A DNA stretch of 64,000 nt from Drosophila pseudoobscura (Eukaryota > Arthropoda > Insecta > Diptera > Drosophilidae), in NCBI RefSeq assembly GCF_009870125.1, contig NC_046683.1:22515001-22579000 (forward strand). Direction: 5' to 3'. The notes beneath the pieces are model-generated. The model made no database searches, was not told where the DNA came from, and saw only the letters and a list, made by a program, of their open reading frames with translations. Shown in pieces: positions 11,285 through 21,101 of the stretch (the stretch's first letter is position 1; the number at the start of each line of letters is the position of its first letter). The position numbers were made by a program, and so were the translations under genes.

Positions 11285-12850
11285 TGTTGTAGTATTGGTG
11301 TTGCTCAGTGCAGATGCCACAGGAAGGGGGTAGTCGACCGTATCATACGCGATCACGCGTAAACGAAACAGTGGACCCGATAGGACAAGCGTCCGGGGCG
11401 ATATTCGATCAAGATCGGGAGGAACTTAGAGCTGTCCAGGCCAGGAAGATGGGCCATTTTTGGCTCGCTTGGGGTGAGGTGGTATTGGTCCGGAACCGTC
11501 ATCAGGAGTAGGGGCGACCGCATCCAGTAGGCAGCATAAACGGGCTGAGAATCAAGCGCGAGATTGGCGAAACCCGATAGCACGTAGGTCAGGGTTGTGG
11601 CGAGAGAAGGAGAGCTGGTGAAATTCCTCAAGTTTGAATTCCGCATTCAAACCCGCCGGGTTATAGACTTTGGCCACGGTGGGCCGAGACGAAAAATGGG
11701 ATGTAACGTTCGACGGGGACAGCAACAAAATGACGGTCGAGGATTTTTTGTTCCGAATTGAATTCCTACAATCCCAATGTCGCTGCCCGTGGGATGAGGT
11801 TCTCAAGGGATTCTATCACCTGGTTACAGGAAACGCGCGGGAATGGTACTGGCAGTCCATTCGCGATCATGGCAGGTGTTTGGCAGGATCTTAGGGACGA
11901 CCTAATTGCACGTTTCCGAAGCACGGCGTCCGAGCTTGACCATATGAGAGAACTGCGGGAAAGAATGCAGCGGTCAAACGAGAGTGTGAAAGATTTTTTC
12001 CATATCATGAGGAAGCTCGCCTCGAGGTTGGAGACGGCTACACCTGAAAAGGAGGTGGTAAAAAGGTCAAAAAGGCACTCACAGATGAGATAGCGAGTTT
12101 CGTCTACGGCTTACGGGCTTATTCCTTAGACCAACTACGGGATGAATGCGTGGAAATAGAGGCACACCTGAAGATGAAAGCTAGATCTTCGTGGCGAGGA
12201 GCACCCAAAGCCACCAGCTATGGCCGCGGGGTGATTAGCAATGAAGAGGCAGAGGTCATTAAGAAAGCGCAAGTGACACGGCGTGTTCCGTAAAAGTTGA
12301 TTTGCTGGAACTGCGGGCAGACCAATCATGGCTTTAGAGACTGTATGGCATCGGAGAGGCGAATTTTTTGCTACCGGTGTGGATAGCCCGATGTATATTG
12401 CCCGACCTGCCAGAATTGCGCGGGAAACGCGAAGAGGAGTGCAATCCAAGCAGGCGAATGACACTCACAGAGGGGGCCTGCGCAGAGAAAGTAGAAGAGA
12501 ATAAAAATGAATTAGATAGACGTTATTTGCATGCTAGATTAAATAACTTATCATATGAAGAGCGGTTAAGAAATTATTTAGAAACCCGAAATATAATATT
12601 TTCTGAACTACGAGTGGATGGTATGCGAGCACTGTCAGTGCGGGTGAAAAAGGCGAGATTCCGGATTAAGCAAATGCGAACTATGAGGAGGTAGGTGATT
12701 GCTTCAGTAAAAAGCTGTTGCAAAAAAGACCCGAGAGTTTTCGCAGTAATCTCTATAATGGGAGAGTCCATGAGAGGCCTTTTGGATTCAGGCGCTACAC
12801 ACAGCATGCTAGGGCGAAATGGTCAGGAATTCCTGGAGCGCGAGAGAGAA
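11285..12850 (+). pseudogene. Gypsy-type gag and protease fragment
   Basis: This is a plus-strand retroelement with several frame breaks. A Gag core is readable across about 11670-12090, with an aromatic-rich GNAREWYW segment near 11832. Two CCHC-like knuckles follow at about 12300-12420 (CWNCGQTNHGFRDC, then a partial second knuckle). The protease motif is LLDSGATHSMLG at about 12780-12815. The sequence stops just after the protease, at about 12850, where Hsp27 promoter-like sequence begins. The style resembles Osvaldo/Ulysses-type gypsy elements, which is a weak family call. RT is absent here. RNase H and integrase of a plus-strand gypsy element resume at 18626. Confidence 0.8.
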
Positions 12851-12899
12851 CGAGAAAACAGCTTGTTGCTTGCGCCAGTGTGCGTGAGCAGAGCGTCGG

Positions 12900-12907
12900 T
12901 ATAAAAA
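12900..12907 (+). promoter_or_regulatory. Hsp27: TATA box of Hsp27
   Basis: TATAAAAA lies 119 bp upstream of the Hsp27 start codon, a normal position for the short leader of this gene. Only about 50-60 bp of non-transposon sequence lies upstream. It includes a GAGAGAGAACGAGA stretch (about 12842-12856) that could bind GAGA factor. I see no array of alternating nGAAn/nTTCn heat-shock elements before retroelement sequence begins. The known D. melanogaster Hsp27 heat-shock and ecdysone elements lie several hundred bases upstream, so they are likely absent here. Confidence 0.7.
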
Positions 12908-13018
12908 CCCGACGTCAAGGGCGACCAGTTAACAGATGCATTTCAAATCATGTAAAAGCATAAACGCGAGAGAATTTTTTTTGTCCATACAAAGAGTTTT
13001 GTGAAAAGAAGTATAAAA

Positions 13019-13696
13019 ATGTCGCCTGTTCCACTATTGAGCCAGGCCCGCGAGCTCGACCATGACTACCGCAGCGCCTACAACGAGTGGGATCATTTCC
13101 TGGAGGATGACTTTGGCTTCGGGGTCCACGCCCACGATGTGTTCCAGCGTCCACGTCTGATGTTGCCTCACCACGGCTCCACCCTGGGGCGCCGCCGCTT
13201 CCTGCCGTACGAGCGCAGCCACCACCATGGACATCCCCATCAGTTGGTAACCCGACGTCAGTCTGGCGGAGGCCAGAACTCGCTGATACCGGCCATCGGC
13301 AAGGATGGCTTCCAGGTCTGCATGGACGTGTCGCAGTTCAAGCCCAACGAGCTGACTGTGAAAGTGGTGGACAAGACCGTCGTGGTCGAGGGAAAGCACG
13401 AGGAGCGCGAGGACGGGCACGGCATGATTCAGCGCCACTTTGTGCGCAAGTACACGCTGCCAAAGGACTTTGATCCCAACGAGGTCGTGTCCACTGTCTC
13501 CTCGGACGGCGTGCTCACCTTGAAGGCGCCCCCGCCGCCCAGCAAGGAGCAGCCCAAGCAGGAGCGCATCGTTCAGATCCAACAAAACGGTCCTGCGCAC
13601 TTGAGCGTCAAGGCCCCCAAGGGGGCCGCAGCTGCAGCCGCCGCCGATGGCAAGACCGAAAATGGCGGCGGTGAGAAGATGGAGACGGGCAAGTAG
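13019..13696 (+). CDS. Hsp27: Heat shock protein 27 (small heat-shock protein)
   Basis: This is an ATP-independent holdase chaperone that keeps unfolding proteins soluble; Drosophila Hsp27 is largely nuclear. The protein is 225 aa, slightly longer than the roughly 213 aa of D. melanogaster. Residues 10-40 hold the RELDHDYR and DDFGFGVHAHD N-terminal segments typical of Hsp27. The alpha-crystallin domain spans about residues 90-172 (GKDGFQVCMDVSQFKPNEL, GMIQRHFVRKYTLP, SSDGVLTLKAP). A C-terminal IVQIQQ motif is at about 184-189 and an Ala run at 203-209. The start is the ATG at 13019; the same frame opens upstream only from a non-ATG codon. The frame is intact and intronless, as normal. It stands tail-to-tail with a decayed MARCH8-type gene and lies inside transposon DNA, so this may be an extra copy rather than the main locus. 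Confidence 0.96.
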   Translation: MSPVPLLSQARELDHDYRSAYNEWDHFLEDDFGFGVHAHDVFQRPRLMLPHHGSTLGRRRFLPYERSHHHGHPHQLVTRRQSGGGQNSLIPAIGKDGFQVCMDVSQFKPNELTVKVVDKTVVVEGKHEEREDGHGMIQRHFVRKYTLPKDFDPNEVVSTVSSDGVLTLKAPPPPSKEQPKQERIVQIQQNGPAHLSVKAPKGAAAAAAADGKTENGGGEKMETGK

Positions 13697-13930
13697 ACGG
13701 AGCGGAGCGGAGAGGAGAGGAGGTTTCGCTGGCGAAAGCGGAGTGTTGCAGCACTGCTCGGAGAGTGCAAGACTAAAAGGATGCCGTTAGACCATCTCAT
13801 ACACAAACAGACACGAACATCGTACTTCACGCCCCAACACACACAAATACACATGAAAGGCACACTTGTCATCACATTTTAGAGTTAAGCGATTTTAAAA
13901 TCCCATTAAGTAATAAACGATTTGTATTAG
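13697..13930 (+). other. Hsp27: Hsp27 3'UTR with poly(A) signal
   Basis: This is non-coding sequence after the stop codon. An AATAAA lies at 13912-13917, about 215 bp downstream of the stop, followed by a T-rich stretch. That is a plausible cleavage region for the mRNA. Confidence 0.6.
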
Positions 13931-14441
13931 TCGCTATAATTAGGCTACGAATATACATATGTATCTATGATAACTGGAGATTTGCATTCTCGCTTTGATA
14001 TTATACTTTTTTTTGTAACAGAACAGCCGCAACACTCGGAGAGAATTTTGCATTTATTTTGTGAGTAATCAATCGAATAAAATATAAATAAAAGAATTCC
14101 CAGCTGTGTAGTATAATATTCATTGCCATCTCTTTCGCTCTGCCATATCAACGCGTCGGTTGATTTGAGTGCACATGCAGAGCTGTCTGGCTATTGTTCA
14201 TCTTTTGACTGGATCTGGATCACTCTCCGCAACAAAACACAATTTGCCTTATGGATAATATAATGATTTGCACATATTTATTTAAATATTTAGTACCAAA
14301 CAAAAAAATGTAGTTGTCCCTTTTTGTTTATTGGTTTCTATGCTCGTAACTCGCAGCGATCATAAGTATGTACTGTAATGCTATATAGTCTATATCTAAA
14401 ACGGCTTTCATTCATATCTTTCAGCGAGAGTGTGGAGCGGA

Positions 14442-14462
14442 AGAGAGAGAGAGAGAGAGAGA
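14442..14462. repeat. GA dinucleotide microsatellite
   Basis: A run of (GA) of about 20 bp, followed by further GA/CT-rich sequence to about 14505. Confidence 0.85.
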
Positions 14463-14661
14463 GGAGAGTGTAGTAGACAGGCAGGCGGTCACTCTCTCTC
14501 TCACATGGCTCCGAAGAGCTGTCGCATTTTTAACCGCGAAAAAGCTTTTAGTTGTCATGTTGCTGTTGTTTTAGTTGTTGTTGTTAAGTAAAAATGTTGC
14601 TACTTCTGCAGGTTGTAGCTGTAGTTGTAGTTGTTCTTTTTGTCAATATATATACATATAT

Positions 14662-14720
14662 GTATGCTTGCATTTATGTAAGTATGTATGTATGTATGTA
14701 TGTATGTAAGGATGTATGTA
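14662..14720. repeat. ATGT tetranucleotide microsatellite
   Basis: An imperfect run of TATG/TGTA units with an uninterrupted core at about 14681-14708. Such tracts are common in Drosophila non-coding DNA. Confidence 0.85.
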
Positions 14721-15414
14721 CGTTTGCATTTAATGTATGTATGTATATTCAATGACGCTTAATCATAGATCAATTTTTAAAATTTCATTTGACTTAGAAG
14801 TTAAGAAACAAAGTACACATTTCACATCATCAGACCATGACGATCCTTCGATCCATCGATCCTTTCTCCATCATTCCATCTCGTACTAAATATTACGTTC
14901 GTTTGTTGGTTTTTGTGGATTTTTTGGCTTTGGACAGCGGGCTGTGGAACTCAAGTGAAATGTCTGGTGGATGTGGATGTTGGATGTGTTTTTGGGCTTG
15001 TGGATCACGAATACAGAGACAAAGCAGCGACTAAAACTAGTTATATATTCCACACATTCTTATGTTCTCTTTGTTCCAAATGAAGAACAAATTCCACACC
15101 TGCGCTTATCGTATCGTACAGTATTATCTTCCTTTAAGTGGTTTCCTTTGCAGTCTCAAATTGTTGATGGGGTTTGCTATAATATGTAAAACAAGGAGAA
15201 GAACAACTAAGTGGATCCTTCGCTTGGCAGGAGTCGTTAAAGCAGGGCTTGTGCGGTATAAAAAACATGTCCATCTCCATATGTGGTTATCTTGTGTGCA
15301 AATGGATCGTTGGTCGGCTTCGACCAGCGATGAATACTTGAAAACAAAGGGGCTCCGGTGTGCGGGGAGGGTAGGGTATCGGGTAATAGAGAGCTCTTAG
15401 AGGGGGGGCTTCAA

Positions 15415-18400
15415 TCACTTTTTGATAAGACTCTCGCAGCTGCTGCTGAGATTTGGCAACGACTTGAAAAAGAGGCGCGACCGATCCATCTGGGCATCGG
15501 CGGCACTGTGTCCCTTGCACCTCCCCTCCGGTCCAGCGCAGGCCCCGTTCACGCCTCTGTCGAAGGAGCGGTGCATGACCAGAGTGGGCTGCGGATGCTG
15601 GCTGGCGTAGGCAGCTGGCGGCGAGAGGGGCGACGTAGGCAGGTCAATGTCCAGCACGGTGTCCGCCGTACTAGCTTTTAGCTTAGGGTCTGAGTAGCGG
15701 CGCAGCTCCTCTTTCACTTCGCCCTTGCCCAGACAATCGGCGGCACAGCAGCCGATGGGCTGGTCCGATCCCAGAATGCTCGAGTGGCGGTAGTCTATCT
15801 TTGGCGGCGTGCTGTAGTCGTACGGGTGCACAGCGGTGTCCAGGCTCACGCTCGGGTCGTTCAACATATCACGGTTCTCCAGAAAAATGGACGAGTTTGA
15901 GTAGCGCTTCGTCTGGTGCGGCTTGTATACGAAACCGCCCAGCCCATTGGCCACGGCATGCGACAACCCCGAGCTGGTCGAGGGCGCCTTCTGTTCCCCG
16001 CTGCCGGCAACAGAGAACAGTACACATTATCACCCACTCTTTTGACAATTGAGGAGGAGGAGCCACTCACCACTGAAGCTGCTGAGCTGGAGGGCGTGCT
16101 CGCGGCCCGTGTCTGTGGAGATGCCGCTGGCACTGAGATCCTGCCGCGAGCCCGCACACAGATCCGTGGCCGAGCCGCGACTCGAGCCCTCCGAGTGCTC
16201 CAGCACGTTGTGTATGGAGTCGTGAAAGGGGGTCATGCTTCCCGATCCCTGGGGACAGGGCCTGAACGAGGAGATCTGCGACACCACATCGTCCAGCGCC
16301 CAGTCGCGATCGTAGTTATGATGCGACTGCGAGCACTCAATGTTGGCGGCCACCGCCACCTGACCCAAGGGCTGTCCCGGTAGCTGCTGGCGCTGTCCGA
16401 GTGCGTCTTCGGTTTGAGTGCAAGCGCTGCTGCTGCTGTGAGGCACCTCCAGCTCTGCAGCCAACTGCAGCATGTGGTGCGGCGAGGCATTCAGCAGCCG
16501 CTGTTGCTGCTGCATCTGTTGTTGGTGCAGACCGCCCGTACCCGCTCCGTTCTCCAGTGCCGAACAGCTCGAGTCGTGCGTGGCATGGGCTGCAGCCACG
16601 CCAGTGGCATTGATCTCCACCGCTCCACTGGATGTCCCTCCGTGCGCAAGGGGCTCACTGAAGTGCTGATGGTGGCGGGTGGCCACTGGGGAGGGCGGTG
16701 CCAGCGGATGGATCTTCTCCGGCGCATTCTGAATCAGCAGGATTCTGTGGAAGGATAGAAAAAAGGTTGAATGAGTGGTTGGAAAATCAAGCGCTGTGGA
16801 TCCCCGGGAGGGATACCAAAATCTTATAAGTTATATAATATTCAAATTTTTAACTTTTAACAAATTGCAATATCTCTGCCAGTATTTTAACCATCTTTGA
16901 ATACGTTTCAAATAAAAAACGTGGGGTAACGTTGCTCTTATTTTATACCTGGTATTTATGGGAGCTTATGATTTATTTAACCTATGCAATATATGTATTT
17001 TATACGTTATTATAAGTCAGCGCCTGATTTGGTATAGCAGCCGATGAATGCCGCATGCTTTCTCTCTCTCTCTCTCTGTCTTTATACGTATCGCTCCACT
17101 CCGCCAGAGGGCGCACACTGCACGAGAAAGCTCGTATGAAATAGAGAGAGAGGGAGAGATAAATCGCGTGGAAAAGGTAGAAAAGGTCACTGCAAATTAA
17201 TTTGCTCATTCTATAACGATACAATCTGATTCAGCAATCTGCTAGATATGCTCATTCTCTATATAATATATAATATCTCTATAATTCTTAAAGTTGTAGT
17301 TGCCACAGATGTGGCGAAATTTGGAAAAACACCTGTAGCCGTGTGATATCAATGAAGTCTGGATTGCTCTAGCAATTAGTCTCTGAGATCTAGGCGCTCA
17401 TCAACACGGCCGCACAGACAGACCCCTGTCGACTCGGCCATTTAGGCTGATCAAGAATAGATATACATATATACTTTATGGGGTCGCAAACGCGACCCCC
17501 ACAAAACTAATACATCCCTAAACTCTTCGAGTACCGGGAAATGGGAAATACAGAATAAGTTATTCTCTATGGAGGGGTTGGCATTTCGACAGCTTAAATA
17601 AACTTAAAAACAAAACCTAAACGTGTCTTTTATCGTATGGGTGATTAAGGAATAGACACAGTTACCTTTTTTCGGTTATTTTGCGACTGCAGCAAGTGCA
17701 AGTTATCAACGATTCTTAAATAAATTGTGGCCCAAAGAGCAGCCTTAGAGAGCTTTTGGAGAGCCCTTCCAATTGTTAACATTGAGATCTCTCGGTTGCT
17801 AGTGATCTGTGATGCTGACCTGTTGCGTGCCTTCCAGCGGTGGCAGAGATGCAGATATGCCTTGCACTGGATGTACATGAAGACGATGCCGCCGGTGAGT
17901 CCCACCGTGACTACGGCCAGCTTTGTCCAGAAGGGCCAATCTATAACGAGCACAGAGAGAACGGGTAATTAGATGCCATAAGCAGTTTTCAGTAATGACA
18001 GCCCAGCGGTTCAGCTCGGTTCGGTTCACTGGGGCCTAGACAATTAGACAATTATAGATATTCTGTGCACCTATCTGACCCGCATGAACCTGGAGCTGGT
18101 ACTGGGCGCTGGAGCTGGAGCCGGAGCTGAATCTGAAGCTCTGGCAACTAATTGCGAACGAAGTGTACCTATGAGACCACGTTGCACGTCGTCTGCAGCC
18201 CGCTCGATGAGCACACACAGCGACCAGATGACGCACAGGGCGGCCGCGCAATGGAACAGCACCGAGCAGCAGAGGCGCCGACGCTCAATGCCGGAGATGT
18301 CAAGGCTGCGCCACTGCAATGGAGACGAGCCCAACCGCAATGGGGACACACATACATCAGCATCAGCATCCAAGTAGAAGTCCAAGTCCAATCGATGCAA

Positions 18401-18625
18401 CAGCAGAAGCCAAAACAATGCCAAGACGAAAGCAAATAAATAAATAAATTAGATGCGGATTGAAATGGAAACAAGAGCCGGAGACTTACCTCGTTGAAGG
18501 GTTTGATCTTGGTGTGCATGATGAAGGGGAACTTGCACAGCTCGCAGGAGTTCGTCTCGGAGGCAGTGAGCCATTGCTGCATTGGTGTACGTACTTGAGA
18601 CTGCCGGAGCAGTAGCAGGGCGTTA
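15415..18625 (-). pseudogene. CG4080: Truncated MARCH8-type RING-CH E3 ubiquitin ligase gene
   Basis: The intact gene would encode a membrane RING-CH ubiquitin ligase of the MARCH1/8 family. Five minus-strand exons are readable. About 18625-18490 is the end of the RING-CH domain (TPCYCSGSLKYVHQ, then NSCELCKFPFIMHTKIKPF). Exon 18313-18169 holds membrane segment 1 (CVIWSLCVLIERA). Exon 17940-17820 holds segment 2 ([23 protein letters not shown]). Exons 16744-16071 and 16000-15415 give the Ser/Gln-rich cytosolic tail. The first three introns have GT-AG ends and keep frame. Damage: the first half of the RING and everything upstream is replaced by gypsy sequence at about 18625; about 7 nt are missing near 18582-18585, removing a zinc-ligand Cys and shifting frame; and the simple 16071/16000 junction does not keep frame. 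The symbol is from memory of the fly orthologue. Confidence 0.85.
16918..17545 (-). mobile_element. Old, degenerate DINE-1-type element in an intron
   Basis: It lies in the intron between the second-membrane-segment exon and the first tail exon. Recognisable pieces on the minus strand are the GTGGGGTAACGTT end (16922), the CAATCTGCTAGATATG block (about 17235), the GTGGCGAAATTT block (17311), the GACAGACCCCTGTCGACTCGG stretch (about 17418) and the GGGGTCGCAAACG block (17480). It is much more diverged than the other copies, so it predates the move of this gene segment. Confidence 0.7.
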
Positions 18626-19730
18626 CAGTCATTACTGACCACGCCAGTCTCAAATGGCTCATGACCATGAAAAACCTGGATGGTCGCTTGGCTCGGTGGT
18701 CCCTCCAACTACAGTCCATCGATTTCGCCATAGAACACCGGAAAGGAATGGACAATGAATGGGCAGATACATTGTCGCGCAGTATTGAAGAGGTCGAAGT
18801 GGATCCGAGTGGTATCCTGGGTTTCGAAACGGTGGAGTTTGAATCTGAGGACTATCAGGAGTTACAAAATACAATCACAGAGAACCAAGAACGCTTACCC
18901 GACCTCCATATTGTTGATGGCATGATATTTAAGCGCATGCGGTTTCAACGATTTGACGTTCAACTGGAGGGATCCGTCTGGAAAAACTGTACATTGATTT
19001 CTTGGGCAAATATCCGAGATCAAAGAACGGGCTGAGGTCAATATTTATAGTAGTTGACCAGTTCTCGAAGTTCGCGTTCTTGAAGACCATGACCAAGGCC
19101 ACAGCAAAGGAAGTTGTGAGGTTCTTCGTCCACGAAGTATTTTACAAGTTTGGAGACGGACAATGGGGGTTACTCATATGAGGACGCCGGTTTATTCTCC
19201 GCAGAGTAACGCAGCCGAACGCGTGAATCGCACAGTTCTCAACGCGAGTCGGGCGTATATGGATGACGACCACCGGGACTGGGATGCGCATCTGCCGGAG
19301 ATAGAACTGGCCATTAGGAACTCGGTTCACGAGGCGACGGGCGTAACGCCATTCTTCGCAGTCTTCGGGCAGCAAATGTACTTACATGGGTCATGCTACA
19401 AGCTGGCAAAACGACTGCGGTCACTCGGCGAGCAGGACATATCGCTGCTGGAGAGTCAGGACAAGCGACAAATCATCCAAGAGAGGATTCGCGCTAGTCT
19501 TCATCAGGCATACGAGCGTAGTGGTGTACGGTATAAGCAGCGAGATCGGGTGTTCTACGCGAGGCCGGGACAAGGGGTATTCCGCCGAAATTTCGTCCTT
19601 AGTGACTTTGGCAAATGCTTTAGTGCCAAGTTCGCGCGCAAGTGAAGACATTAGGAGAGAACGCGTATGCTCTGGAGGACCTTAACAGCCGTCCCATAGA
19701 AGTATACCACGCCAAAGTCCCAAGACTGTA
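18626..19730 (+). pseudogene. Gypsy RNase H - integrase fragment
   Basis: It starts abruptly inside RNase H (TVITDHASLKWLM) with the WADTLSR end near 18762-18782. The linker follows to about 18985. An integrase core in broken frames comes next: LYIDFLGKYPRSKNG near 18993 with the first Asp, and a catalytic end TPVYSPQSNAAERVNRT near 19180-19230 with the Glu. A plus-strand frame to 19645 covers the C-terminal domain. The HHCC finger and the middle of the core are deleted. It is on the same strand as the gag-protease at 11285-12850 and could be the other half of that element. Confidence 0.8.
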
Positions 19731-20725
19731 GTGAGATGTGGGTGTGGCCTCCGTTGGGCGCGGCAGAAAAATGTAAGGCACGCCGGCATGTGCTCTAGAG
19801 TGTTCCTGAATCCGGTGGTCATGCCCACGCGTATTTTGTCCCTCCAATGACTGACGACATACTCGTGGTGGTGTTCCAGCCCCACCTGAACGATATAGTT
19901 TTAAAAAATGGTTTAAGTAATGGCTTAAAATCAATTTACAAAAGGAGTTCGGTCTCGGACGGAGATTTCTTTTCCGCGTTCTAAATTTCAGCAATATTCC
20001 GAATCAGTTTGATCAGTAGGGATAGGGATGACAGAAGCAACGATACCTAATCTAGGTATATCGACCAAGGGGTTCTGTCACTAACCATACAGTATATATA
20101 TATATATACTGTATGGTTATGGTTCTGTGTCCCTTTAACGATAGTTTTAGCTCATCAGAGCCATCACTAATTGTAGCCGTTTCTCCGAATTACCAAAAGA
20201 GTGTAACCACAAAACATCAGATACTCTATTCTGTTCGGATCAGTATGGCCGTTCACAGTACTTTTTGGTATATTTTGAAGTCGATAGTTAGATTTATGAT
20301 ATATTGGTATATTTAATCCATTTTATGGTATATATTAGTATATTTGATCGATTTTTTTTTGCAATAATTCCAGTCAGGGTAACCGTTTATGGTATTTTTT
20401 AGGTCTAAATTGAACCGACGGTATATTTACGGTATATCGGTATATAATGGAATATTTAGTTAATTTCATCAATCTATTAGATTTAATTTTTAAAGGTATA
20501 TAGAAATACAATAAAAGCAACTTTTAAGAATAAGCCAGTCAAGTATTCAATTGATTCCCTGATCGGATACAATTATGTTGGCATGGCTAAATGTTCTATA
20601 TAGCTAGTAATATTCCACGGAATATTAAAAACGACGAACATGTAAAACAGAACTTGAATTTGTCTATAAATTTACAGTGTTTAAATGAGATGGTATATTT
20701 TGGTATATTTAACGATAAATCCGCG
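19731..20725. other. skpA upstream region
   Basis: No gene is supported. The first 250 bp may be the end of the retroelement. From about 20240 to 20710 there are many copies of a GGTATATT-like word, and 20083-20120 is a perfect AT-rich palindrome. The stretch probably carries the skpA promoter at its right end. Confidence 0.5.
20083..20120. repeat. AT-rich perfect palindrome
   Basis: The sequence AACCATACAGTATATATA is mirrored by its reverse complement with an uninterrupted (TA)n centre, so the whole stretch could form a hairpin or cruciform of about 18 bp per arm. Confidence 0.85.
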
Positions 20726-20838
20726 GTAACACTGATTCCAGTCATTTATCTGCGACGCTTCTAAAAACTGAAAATTTTGCCTGCAAAAAGTCTTTAACAC
20801 CTTCTCTTGCAGCATTTAACTAAAGAAAATACGTAAAG
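20726..20838 (+). promoter_or_regulatory. skpA: Likely skpA core promoter and 5'UTR exon
   Basis: A CGCGGTAACACTG word near 20731 resembles the GGTCACACT (Motif 1/M1BP) element of Drosophila housekeeping promoters, with one mismatch in the core. There is no TATA box, as expected for that class. The exon would end at 20838 at AAAG|GTAAGC. The start site itself is not visible from sequence. Confidence 0.5.
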
Positions 20839-21085
20839 GTAAGCTTTCAACCAATAAAAAGGATAAAAAACCGAAATATCAGCACTTTAAAACGCTTGTG
20901 TAGAGTGAAAAAATATGCACATATAGGAGCACTCGTAAATGTACATATGTGTGGCTTTCTACTTATATGCATTTCATCGACGCGTACCTGCATATGTGTG
21001 GATTCTTGCGTGTGCGTGTTTTTCTAGAAAATGTGTTTTGTTTTTTCTATATGCATATATTTCCCACGTTTTTTCCTATTTCTAG
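20839..21085 (+). other. skpA: skpA 5'UTR intron
   Basis: The donor is AAAG|GTAAGC at 20838/20839. The acceptor is a pyrimidine-rich TTTTTCCTATTTCTAG ending at 21085, just 16 bp before the ATG. Keeping this intron argues that the copy arose through DNA and is not a retrocopy. Confidence 0.7.
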
Positions 21086-21101
21086 GGAGAAAATATCCAA
21101 A

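Larger units (their letters stand above)
13931..15414. other. Intergenic / 3' flank shared by Hsp27 and the MARCH8-type gene
   Basis: No coding region is supported. It contains AT-rich sequence, a GA dinucleotide tract (14442-14462) and an ATGT microsatellite (about 14662-14720). It probably includes the 3'UTR of the minus-strand gene that ends at 15415. No transposon signature is evident, so this looks like retained single-copy gene DNA. Confidence 0.6.

Noticed and set aside
13001..13018. Six-residue N-terminal extension of Hsp27
   Set aside because: It would need a non-ATG start; the ATG at 13019 matches the usual Hsp27 N-terminus.
13034..13600. A 188-codon minus-strand frame opposite Hsp27
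   Set aside because: It is a shadow of the biased codon use of Hsp27; it has no recognisable domain or independent support.
16030..16686. Overlapping plus-strand frames at 15358-16758
   Set aside because: They are shadows of the minus-strand MARCH8-type tail exons, whose splice sites and homology are clear.
20949..21101. N-terminal extension of SkpA by 51 residues
   Set aside because: The stretch lies in a 5'UTR intron with good donor and acceptor sites, and SkpA normally starts at the ATG at 21102.
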